This document shows positions 41,501 to 64,000 of a stretch of DNA of 64,000 bases, piece after piece (the first letter of the stretch is position 1; every line of letters begins with the position of its first letter). Made by a program: the position numbers and the translations under genes. Below the pieces are notes generated by a model. The model had not been told where the DNA came from. It saw only the letters and a program-made list of their open reading frames with translations, and made no database searches. Source of the stretch: Vanilla planifolia (taxonomy: Eukaryota; Streptophyta; Magnoliopsida; Asparagales; Orchidaceae); NCBI GenBank assembly GCA_023846275.1, contig CM043877.1, forward strand, positions 15,545,107 to 15,609,106. Reading direction: 5' to 3'.

Positions 41501-42720
41501 GAAGCTCCAAGAGCAATCAACAAAAATCGGCTCACAGCCGTACTAACAAACTCTCGAGTTCTAACAGATACCATTACCAAGCAAAATGTGAGCATGAATA
41601 CACGAAACCCATACTCATAAGGCTTCATGGTAGGATAGAGCTTTACAAAGGTTATCAAGAAACCTAACATTGAAAAGCATCAACATGAGGTTATCAAAAA
41701 GCAAAGAAAATTTGAGCTTTGTGAGTCATGTTAACAGAGCAAAAAGATAAACAAAGCAAATATCTCACCTGTTATAAAAATGCTGAGGATGATCACCACC
41801 TCCTCCCAACTACCCGTCATTGTGGACAATTCTGCTATCCCTAAAGCAAGCCCTCCAGCAGATAACGTCCCTATGCCTCGATTCAATCCTTTGCTAAGCG
41901 TCGCACCTGCATCCATGTAGCAACTTAAAATACGATCAAATCAAGTTTATGCATCCAGCTTAGGATCCCAGACTGAACAATAGAAAAGACTGGAATTTTT
42001 TTCTTCTTTTATGTTCTCTAATGCATAACAGATGCCAGAATCTCACATAGTTAACAGAAGAGAAGGAAAGAGTCTGGCCTTTTCACCACCATGGGATTTT
42101 AATTAAAGAAATCATCGCCCTCAACAAAACCCTATCTCGTGTTCTAAACTATCAAAAGGCACTTCTTTGGACACTAAAAAGATATAAAAATAACTGAAAC
42201 GAGGAAAAATTCTACCAGTTGCTTGGCGTTATTCATCTGAACTCACAGACATGATTTTCATCATATATTTACCGACTATTACCGACCACAACCGAAGAAG
42301 CTCGAATGAAGAAATCCCAGGAATCAAACAATTACCGATGCTGAACTCGAAGACGACCACAATGGTGAGAATACCCCAAACGGAGTGTTTGGAAAGATCA
42401 CGGAGGGGTTCCTTGAGAAAGATGAGAATGGCCATTAGGGAGAGAGCAAGCCCCAACTTCGCGGCGAAGATCATGTTCCGGTGATCCGATCTCGCGAAGT
42501 CCAATCCTATCAAAGCAGCAACACGAACTTGGCCCCATATCCACAAGATCCGATCCCTAGCTCGCCGAAGACATCCTTTTCCTCCGTCCACGTCGGTTTC
42601 TAGGCCGAGATCCTCCAAGTCATCGATCTTTAGAGAAGATAGAAGCGGCAAGCGTTCCTTGCTCTTCTGCTGGAAGTGGTACCGAAATGATCCCAACTTC
42701 GGCAGCGTCGCCGCCGGCAT
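38555..42720 (-). CDS. aluminium-activated malate transporter, vacuolar ALMT9/ALMT4-like anion channel
   Basis: Six exons on the minus strand: 42720..42336, 41906..41769, 41663..41397, 41252..41116, 41029..40883, 39241..38555; 1761 nt, 586 aa, open throughout. The N-terminal half carries about six membrane segments, starting near residues 83-102 ([17 protein letters not shown]) and 113-130, and including [28 protein letters not shown] and the signature [17 protein letters not shown]. The cytosolic half has the WEP motif [10 protein letters not shown] at about 315-317, [12 protein letters not shown] and a conserved C terminus with [18 protein letters not shown] and [12 protein letters not shown]. 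ALMTs carry malate, and in some members chloride; the ERLPLLSS-type N terminus and overall wording point to the vacuolar clade. Transport specificity is family inference. It converges with the CCR4-like gene and lies about 1.2 kb downstream of DHAR. Confidence 0.95.
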
Positions 42721-42929
42721 ATTCGCCTTTCTCCTCCTCGATTTCTTCTTTCGAGATCAAGAGGAGAGAGACAGAGACAGAGAGGGAAAGCACGGAACTA
42801 GGAAGTGAGATATAGTTGCAACCTCTTGTCTTGCCCCTCGCCGGAGACGAGGAAGCAAACGCTGGTCCTATGTAGCGGACGACAATGGCACAGGTGGATG
42901 ATGTAAAAGATAAGGCTTCGAGACAAAAC

Positions 42930-42940
42930 TCTTATAAAGC
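42930..42940 (-). promoter_or_regulatory. candidate TATA box of the ALMT gene
   Basis: The minus strand reads GCTTTATAAGA about 215 bp upstream of the ATG at 42720, giving a leader of about 185 nt that includes a GA/CT-rich tract (42760-42790). Based on motif and spacing only. Confidence 0.3.
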
Positions 42941-42959
42941 TTAATGTACGATTCGGTGG

Positions 42960-43780
42960 GCCCAACCAGCTGAATCAGAATAAATTTTTCAATATTTTAT
43001 AAACTATATTTTAAAAAAATGAAAATAAACGCTATTTAACTAATTATTATTATTAAATATTTTTTAAAAAAATATTATTAAAAAGTTATACAATTTATAA
43101 ATAAGTTATACCAATAAGTATTTTAAAAAAGCATTAATGTTAAAAATAACTAATAATTTTTATTTTAAACTTATTTCTTTATAAAAATTTAAAAATATTT
43201 TTAACATTATTTTAAAAAAATAAAATTACCGTTTATCCTCATACCATAAAATCTTTAAATAATTTTATTTTAATAGATAGATGCTTTAGAGAAGATCTTT
43301 ATATAAAAAAAAGATTATTTCAAAAATATAAAATTATCAAAAATTAAAATCATGATGAAGAAAAATAATTTAAATAATTATTTTAAAATAACTTAAATTT
43401 TGTTTAATTACTTTTAATAATTAAAGAGTCAAAAAAATTAAGTTTTCACACATATTTAATAGATTTTTTCTTGAAATAAAAATAGGACTTATTTATTTAT
43501 TGAATTCAATATACTTATTTCAAAAATTGTCACAACAATGCTTTTAATGCAAATTTTATTTTCATAAATTAAATATATAACCTCTTTGAAGCCATTGTCT
43601 AATCTCATCTTTCCCAATTATTATTTTTTCGAACATATCAAATAAGTTTACCTAAATCAATAATCTTTTTCCTAAAAATCTTATCATAGCTATCTTTCCA
43701 AACATATATTTATAAACGTGACAACCTTAAGATCTAAATTCTTGATCCTAAAGTCATTATTTGAAGGGTTGATTTGTTTC
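42960..43780. other. AT-rich spacer between the ALMT promoter and the DHAR 3' end
   Basis: Very AT-rich with many A and T runs. No coding frame, RNA gene or clear repeat family seen. Confidence 0.6.
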
Positions 43781-43935
43781 CTTGTGATAAAAAAAAAAAA
43801 TGCTTTTAGAAAGTACCTTCCAAACTGAGTGTATTCCTCAACAATCACAGCTGTTATGATTCAACACAGCACAAGGTAAGCCCTACACAAGAGAAGGCCG
43901 CATCTTGATGTTAAAAAAGATAAGTACAGAAGAAC

Positions 43936-52501
<8,566 letters not shown>

Positions 52502-52552
52502 AGCCCCGCGCGGTTCCGGTCCTCCACGAGCATCCTTTTATCCACACACTTC

Positions 52553-52563
52553 ATTTATAAAAG
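52553..52563 (-). promoter_or_regulatory. candidate TATA box of DHAR
   Basis: The minus strand reads TTTTATAAATG only about 55-60 bp upstream of the ATG at 52501, so a start site about 30 bp downstream would leave a leader of only 20-30 nt. Motif and spacing evidence only. Confidence 0.3.
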
Positions 52564-53173
52564 TACGAAAAAATACATATTATCTGATTAAAAAATATTT
52601 ATCAAATTTTTTATATTCATATATTAAAAAAACTTAAGCTGCATTGAAACTGACTTCTAAAAATTATTTTAAAATTATTAAAAATAAGTTATTTCCTCAA
52701 AATAAAATATAAATTAAATAATTCCAAAAAAAGCATAAAAAAATTATTCTTTAATTTTTAAAAAATAAGATAGAATTACAAATATAACAACTTATAAACA
52801 TCAAATAATAGCAAAATAGAATCATCCAACTTATATTAACAAATGTGATAATAAATGACGATTCTTCTTCAGTTTTCCCACCTATATTACACATGACATA
52901 GCAAAAACGAAGGAAAACAAACAAACAAATCACATGGCTTGAATTCATCTAAAAGCTTCGATAACCAGCCAAGAAGCATAACCAAACAAGCAGATACAGA
53001 ACAACCATGACAGATAACTTAATTCACCTTCCGGCAACAACAATGGAAGAGTAACATAACAACATCCCCCGACGAATAGAGTTATTTAAAAGCAGTGAAC
53101 ACGACTTGAAACAGGCTAAACTACTGATACCCCAAACAAGAGGAAGATCATCTTCCTGCGAGGACAGCAGGGT

Positions 53174-57252
<4,079 letters not shown>

Positions 57253-57269
57253 TGTCACAATGTCCAAAT

Positions 57270-57544
57270 CTGCACGTTAAATTGATCGTTTGGTTCAAAA
57301 TTTCAAAAAATATCACATACTTCGCATAATCAATCAAAGCAAGTGCATATGGGTCATACACTCAAGGCAAATCGGCGAAAAATTACTACGATTGACACCA
57401 ACGATTGCCAAAACGGGTAATCAGATGCAGAATCACTAGAGCAACCAAACAAAAAGAAAGAACTCAACGAAAGACCTCGATCATCCTTACCCGGATCGGA
57501 TACCTCTAAGAAGCAATTTCAAAAGAACAAGAGTAGATCAATAC
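57270..57544 (-). other. probable 5' UTR intron of the 14-3-3 gene
   Basis: On the minus strand a GC-rich leader ending GCTCAGCCACAG is followed by GTATTGATC at 57544, and AACGTGCAG at 57272..57270 precedes the short stretch before the ATG at 57252. This gives a 275-bp intron in the leader. Predicted from splice motifs and the GC change; no transcript evidence. Confidence 0.55.
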
Positions 57545-57684
57545 CTGTGGCTGAGCAGCGGGTCGAAGCTTCTCGGCTTCGCACAGAGCTCGTTAGGGCA
57601 AAGACGGGTTCACGGGCGCAAAAAAGTTAGAGGGCCAAGCTTTAGTTTTGCCGCCGAATGCGGCCGGCCGACAAATGGATGATG

Positions 57685-57693
57685 GACACGTCA
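57685..57693 (-). promoter_or_regulatory. ABRE/as-1-like ACGT element upstream of the 14-3-3 gene
   Basis: The minus strand reads TGACGTGTC, joining a TGACG core with ACGTGTC, a known abscisic-acid response core for bZIP factors. It lies about 140 bp upstream of the leader intron donor in a GC-rich promoter tract (57560-57760). Functional role is inferred. Confidence 0.35.
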
Positions 57694-57769
57694 TCAATCT
57701 TCCGTCTCATGCGGCACGCTGTCACGCAACCGTATCCCTACCTGCGGTGGCGGATCCTCCGCGTTGAAT

Positions 57770-60700
57770 CCGTTTTATTATTGAAAAAATTATTATGCAA
57801 ATACATTATTGACAAAAAATAATGTTAATAATTAAATAAATAGATGATTTTTATTTCTTTTAATTTGGACCAAAATTTCTAATTTGTCAGTTAATTTTGC
57901 CCTGCAAATATTAATTTTGTTTTATTAAATTTTATAAGTATGAGTTGCATTTTATATAGTTAATTTTGTCAGTTAATTTTGCTCTGTAAATATTAAATTT
58001 TTTATTAAATTTTATAAGTATAAGTTGCATTTTACATAGTTAATTATTTGAACTAATCTTAATGAGATATCTTTGTAGGTATTAGTGAAGCTTTTGTAAG
58101 GATTATAGTTTCCAACTTGAAAGAGAGACGATTTCTACTGCTTTTAGGGCATTTTAACGTATAAATAAGGTAATGGGCGCTAAGTATACTTTAGCTTTTA
58201 TTTTGTGAATTATCTCTTGTGAGAAAAATATCTTATTTACATTTTTTCTAACAAGTTAGTCAACATAGCTTTTTTCATAAATATATGTTTATATATTTAA
58301 AATAATAATTTTAACCATAAATATTATTTAAAATTATTCTAAATAACTAAACATGTTATAATTATATTCTAACTAAGATCCTATCATTATTCGTTTACAT
58401 ATTGTTGTAATGATTTAAATAGATCTTTTGATTTTCATTATTTATAGTTAACATTTTTTAAATATTTTTATTAAAACTTCAAATAATAGTTTTATTAAAT
58501 TTTAAAAAAAATTGTTCAAAGATAGATCATTTAAAGTAATTTAACATCATTTTACAATCATATTGTTTCAAACTTATTTTATTAATCAACTTATATTTTT
58601 TAATTATGTTAAATTAATTCTAAAATAGTAAAAAGTTATTTTTACTTATTTATAAGAAATCATACTTGTATTAAGTACATTAAAACTCAAAATTAATTTA
58701 ATTAAATTCAAAAATGCATAATACCTATATGCTATCTTATCCAGCATGTATGATCTTAAGTTAACAGAGAACGTATATATGCCTTAAGGGTATAATACTT
58801 ATACAATTCTTGTGATTGCCCAGTGCCAAGTTTTTCAAAACTCAAGAGCAAGTTTAACATTATATGCTACACATGCATTGTACAATACAATGCTTATCAT
58901 TGTGCTCATACAATATTACAACACCTTAAATCTCAAGGTTTGGTTTAAATTGAATCTATCTCGTAAAGCTTGCCAAATCACTAAAAAATAAATTATTCAG
59001 ATATAAAGATAAATGTATAATTGTATAAAACTCATCGAGATAAGTCCTATAACACATATTTCATCTTAATCGAATACTCCTGATTCTTCTTCTCGTGTCT
59101 CAAGAGCAAACTTAGGACTTTCCTCTCACGAGAGAGGCCAAATTCATCAAAATTTCTTTTACTAGCGACCAAGACTACAATCGCCATCAAAATTTCAAAG
59201 GAATCAAGGAGGACCACGATTTCTATTGATAGGAAGTTCATAAAGTCCAAAAACAAAAAATAAAAACTCTTTTTTGTAATTTACTTCAAAACTTTCTAAT
59301 TTGTGGCAATAATCCAAGTATTTAGCTCTAATTAAGTTTCCACTTGGTTATTAAAGTGGCTATAGAGAGAAATATTAATAAAAAAAGTAAGTTAGGGTTT
59401 TGAAAAAAAAGAAAAAAGCCAAGAAGTGAGAAGGATGGAGATAATCTAAGAGAAAAATCTTCAATAATTTGGAAGTGAGTTGTGCAACATTATGTTAAAA
59501 AAATTACAAATTTTGCAAATTATTGTATTGAGCCAATGCTCTTGTTGTTTTATAAGTTGAATTTAAATGACAAATAAATTGAATAACAAAAAGGTTGCAC
59601 ATAAAAAATTATAAAATGTTGAGATAAACATTTTAACATAACTGTTATATGTATATGTTTAATGTATTATTGATTAACGTAAATATAATCTCGTATATGC
59701 ATCAAACACAGAAGATGTAGAATTTGATGCTTTGTTGTAGTGTTTCAAATAGTAATTATGTGAGAATTAATACATGCAACTAGACGTATGGTGTTATATT
59801 TAATTGATGTACTATTGTGTTGATTGAATTAGCTTATTGAACTATAAAAACATGATACTAAATGTGTGATGTTTGAATTATATACGTCTAGTTAAATATT
59901 GTGAAATTAAAAAACTTATGCACATAAACAATGAATAAGAATATGATGTAGGATGAAATTGATAAAAACTTAACTTTAGCTCATAGACAATAAGAAAATG
60001 TCTTGGTTCACGTAACAGATCTATGCAATAACCTAAAGTGTTATTGGTTTAAAATCAAAATATTTTAACATCACGAAGTAAGGATTAACCCAAAATCTAA
60101 TGACTTGCACAATTTCCTTAACACTAGGGATCTCAAATTTATAAGAAAAGTGATTTAGTTGCCCACACCCAATATAACACAAGTTGGTGGCAAAAGTTAT
60201 CAGGTACACTTTACTAGAGATTTTAGATTATAAATAGATTAACTCACACATTCACATACATAATCCTATGAAATTACACATGACGAGTAATCTCTCTTAT
60301 AAAATAATGAAGTAAAATAATAGTTGAGCTAAGCACTTTCCTAGTGTTTGTCACTCTTGTTGTTTACTATATAATGAATCAAGATTTCTCATTTTGAGCC
60401 TCTCACGCACCTTCCCAAGATACCTTCAAAATTACACCGTCAGATGATCGCTCATGACACCTCTTTTCTAGTAACAATACTTCATAACTTAATCCAAAAA
60501 TCTCCACTTAAATCATGTTGAGCATCCTAATTTATAAAGACATTAAAGAGTATAATGGTAATTTACTAAGCTCAGGAATATGAAAAGACATTTGAGAATT
60601 TTAAGGGCCACATTTTAAAATTCTAAAAGATATTTTTAGAATTTCAAATCACCCCAAATTTTAAAAAATATGTTTTTAAATTATGCTTAAAAGATACTAA

Positions 60701-61700
60701 CTATCTTTCCCAAGAGAATTGGAGTAGCAACATAACCATCGTAAGGTTTACTTAGTTAAGTGAAAAAGGTATTGATAAATAATACTACATTAATAAAAAG
60801 AAATGAAAGTCATAAAAAATTGCTTGTCTATATTTTTTTGGAGTTCATTATATGTCTTTTTTTATAATATATCACGTTTCTTGTTATATTTTAGCATGAA
60901 TAAAACCTTGCTTATTTATTATTTGGTTTTATATATGTGATTTAGATTTTATATGTGATAGGCTCAAATATTTGTTTATTCATATATTTATTTTTTGTTA
61001 AAGGTAGCTTACTAAGTCTATCATGGATGGCCCAACATTTTTGTTGACACTAACTTTTTAATTATATTGAAAAAATAATACAAATAGGATCATCAATAAA
61101 AGTGCATACAAGAAAGACTTGATAATTGAAAAAGATATTTTACTAAAAGCTTTGTAAATTATGTGATGAATATAGTATTGGATTTATTATTTGAAATATA
61201 AACATAATAGTTAAAAAATAATTGTTGAATTGTAAAATATGGCTATGAAATTTATGGATAATTGTGGCATTCAATGGTCATGATATATATATATGTGTGT
61301 GTGTGTGTTGTTATATATGTTGTATTTATATGAATATAAATTGGTAAACAAACAAAATACATTGGAGATTCATTTGAAATCTAAAAAACTAAAGAAAATA
61401 AATATTTTAAGGGACTAAAATTTATTGATTAAGAAAATAGAGTTGTAATAAGGAGGGTTGTCATATTTGGTGGTATAAAAAAGTTGAAGTCCTATGATCA
61501 ATGTTTAAATGATATTATGCTTGAATAGTTAAAATTTTATGAATGAAATATGCATAATTACACATTGTTAAGAGTTTTATAATATATTTCTTAAATGTTT
61601 TATTTATATATTTGTAAAATAATATGATAAAGTCTATTGTATTAAATAAATTTTATTTTTATGATTCAAGATGGAATATGATTTATATATGTGCAAAGTA
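57770..61700. other. gene-free AT-rich DNA beyond the 14-3-3 promoter
   Basis: No coding signal. It includes an 83-bp tandem duplication at 57886-58051 and a short TA/TG run near 61280-61310. The small open frames here show no family resemblance. Confidence 0.5.
57886..58051. repeat. 83-bp tandem duplication
   Basis: Copy 1 (57886-57968) and copy 2 (57969-58051) both start 'gtcagttaattttgc' and contain 'attaaattttataagtat' and 'gttgcattt'. They differ at about eight positions plus a small gap. Confidence 0.85.
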
Positions 61701-61762
61701 ATATGATAAATCCTATTGCATTTACTAAATTTCATTTTTATGATTCAAGATGAAATATGGAG
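61621..61762. repeat. 79-bp tandem duplication
   Basis: Copies start at 61621 and 61700 with 'aatatgataaa' and share 'tttttatgattcaagatg' followed by 'gaatatg' or 'aaatatg'. About ten differences are seen. Confidence 0.75.
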
Positions 61763-64000
61763 ATACAAATTTAGTGATAAGGCAGCTAATATTAACCATG
61801 AGGATGTGCTCGATCAACGATCTAGAGTGGGAAGGGAAGAACAATTTGATGAATTAGTTGTGTTCTTTTTATCAAGGATAAGTGCAGCTCTAATTACAAG
61901 CAAATTTGAGGAACATCATCAAATATAAAAGTTAGTTAAGCAAATAAAAGAGTCTTTTTGATAGCCTTTTGTGATAAAAAGTGATGTAAAAGATGGGTGG
62001 CTTGACAAAAAAAGCTAAAATTTGAAGACAAATCAAATTTAGAAATATCTTGACAATGCATTTACAAAACTTTTTAGGAATGGTTAATGCCTTAATCAAT
62101 AAAGAACCAAATATGAGGTCAATTAAATAGATTGTATGAAGGAAGCTTGGCTATAAATATATTGTATTCAATATAAAATTTGCATAAAGTACCACAAGAG
62201 AGAGCGTCATAAACCAAAGTTTATTAAATATTTTAAATATCAACATATATAATATATTGCTATGCATTGTCCTCTAAATGTTGAAGAAGGAAAAAAAATT
62301 AACAAGCTAGTAGTAAAATGAAAACCATAAAAGGATCCATGGCACCAAGACTTAATAATGCATCTTATGGTGTATATGGAACCTATCAAGGACAGGCTTC
62401 TGTAATACCACAACAAAGTGCATCATATATACTCTTTTATACAAAATATATTTTTAATAGTTTTATTTAATCATTTAATTTTATAACATATACTCTCTTA
62501 TTATAAATAAAATTTTTTTTAATAATTTTATTTAATCACAGTGTATCACATATTATTTATATCAACTAATTTGATTACAAGATTGTTAGTTGAATTATAT
62601 GTATTAAAAATCCTCTTTTAATAAAATTGCTTACGAGAGAAAATAAGAGTGGATAAATATGTTAAGTTGGATGTGAAAATTAAGGATAGATCATTTAAAT
62701 CCCAATTGAATATTTCATATTTGTCAAAATTTGATGTTGTACACAAAATAAACTGGCTAGTATCTTATCAGGTCATTATTGATTATTGGGATAAAAAATT
62801 AAAAATCTATATGATTAATGACATTGATTGTTTATTTTGGTGAGAGCAAGAAAGTACCTATAATATCTATATTAAAACCAAAAAGATTAATTCAAGAGAA
62901 GATGTTAATGCCATAGTCTGGCTTTAATATAAAAAGTTAAAAAAACTATAATTATAAGTTCTTATTATATGTGAATATCTAGATATTTTTTCTAAAGATT
63001 TATTATGAATTTCACTTGATAAGAAAATTGAATTTCTGATTGATTTAATACTAAATGCATAACTGATCTCTAAACCATCAAATAGGATGACACCACTTAA
63101 ATTAAAGGGTAAAAAGTATAATTACAAAACTTAATTAATAAAAGTTTTATAAGGTTCAATATATCCCCTTAAAGTTCACTTGTATTATTCATAAAAAAGA
63201 TAAAAGTTTAAGAATATATAGTGATTTCAAAGAATCGAATAAGGCCATAATTATAAACAAATATTTATTACCCAAAATAGATGAATTTTTTAATTAGCTA
63301 TAAGGAGCTAAAATATTTTCAAAAATTGACTTGAGAATTAGTTATCACCGATATAAAATAAAAAAGAATATATTCTAAAAACTTTTTTAGAACTCGATTT
63401 GACCATTTTGAATTCCTTGTGTTACATTTTAGATTAACTAATATTTCAAGAGTCTTTATGAACTTAATAAATAGAGTGTTTAGATAATGATTAGTTTAAT
63501 TTATTATTATTATTATTGATGTCATATTGATCTATTCTAAAGATGAAGTAAACAATAAAAAGTATTATATCTAATATTATAACGACTATAAGAACATCAA
63601 TTATATGTGAAGTTTTTAAAGTACAATTGATTAATAAGTGTATCTTTTTAGGGGCACGTATAAGTGTAGAAAGAATCTCTATCGATTGTCAAAAAAAGAA
63701 TGACTAATTTAGAATTATCTATACCTAGCAATACAACTAAAATATGAAATTTTTTGGGTTTAATTAGGTATATCAAAAATTTGTGAAAGAATTTTCTCAC
63801 ATTATATTACCATTAACAAAATCAACTTAGAATATAATAGCTTTTGAATAGAATTTAGATTGTGAAAATATTTTTTAAACATAAAAAAACTAACCTTAAT
63901 AACTATCTTAATATTACTTGAGAAAGAGAGAAATAAAATTTAAAGTGCATAATGATGCATCTCTACAATGGCTTAGTGTATTAATGTTGAAGAATGAAGT
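61763..64000 (+). mobile_element. Ty3/gypsy fossil (gag end, protease, reverse transcriptase), runs off the right edge
   Basis: Read on the plus strand, Ty3/gypsy parts follow in order: a zinc-knuckle-like gag tract near 62250, the C-terminal part of the aspartic protease region near 62650-62840, and reverse transcriptase from about 63060 to 63550, continuing through the tract after the catalytic core to the window end. It is very AT-rich, heavily eroded and broken many times, which suggests an old insertion. The left boundary is uncertain (gag may begin near 61750), and no LTR is visible in the window. Confidence 0.6.

Noticed and set aside
57253-57267. Upstream in-frame extension of the 14-3-3 protein (five extra residues)
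   Set aside because: It begins at TTG, not ATG; the family-standard start [11 protein letters not shown] is the ATG at 57252.
62649-62843. 64-residue frame as a stand-alone gene
   Set aside because: It reads as the protease part of an eroded Ty3/gypsy element and belongs to that fossil.

Overview
This is AT-rich plant nuclear DNA. It holds five intron-bearing protein genes (four complete, one cut by the left edge), all rebuilt here from exon homology and splice sites. The five families (AGL17-type MADS-box factor, CCR4-like nuclease, ALMT channel, dehydroascorbate reductase, 14-3-3) occur across flowering plants. Gene coding exons are clearly GC-richer than the surrounding DNA. A non-grass monocot is my guess from the LTR type and protein flavour, but the sequence does not prove it.

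Layout. 1-8.1 kb: minus-strand MADS-box gene, exons 1 and 2 only; the remaining exons lie beyond the left edge, and its introns hold two Ty1/copia fossils. 8.1-21.3 kb: gene-free DNA with copia gag scraps, a large head-to-tail tandem duplication (about 10.7-15.2 kb), a long-armed foldback element (about 16.56-18.42 kb) and several TA microsatellites. 21.4-37.9 kb: plus-strand CCR4 homolog 3-like nuclease, 13 exons, 429 codons, with one GC-AG intron and a 6.8 kb intron that contains a solo LTR. 38.6-42.7 kb: minus-strand vacuolar-type ALMT anion channel, 6 exons, convergent with the nuclease gene. 43.9-52.5 kb: minus-strand plastid-type dehydroascorbate reductase, 6 exons, with a 5'-truncated LINE in intron 3. 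53.2-57.6 kb: minus-strand 14-3-3 gene, 5 coding exons plus a probable leader intron. 57.8-64 kb: gene-free repeats ending in a broken Ty3/gypsy fossil that runs off the right edge.

The genes are not an obvious pathway or cluster. They are unrelated housekeeping or signalling genes: RNA turnover, vacuolar anion transport, ascorbate recycling, phosphoprotein binding and developmental transcription. Three of them (14-3-3, DHAR, ALMT) are transcribed leftwards, with about 0.6-1.2 kb between coding ends. All four complete coding chains are open from start to stop with consistent splice phases, so these genes look functional. I found no new gene system. The most unusual structures are the foldback element with a duplicated outer arm end, the tandem duplication whose two copies carry different microsatellites at the same site, and the GC-AG intron.
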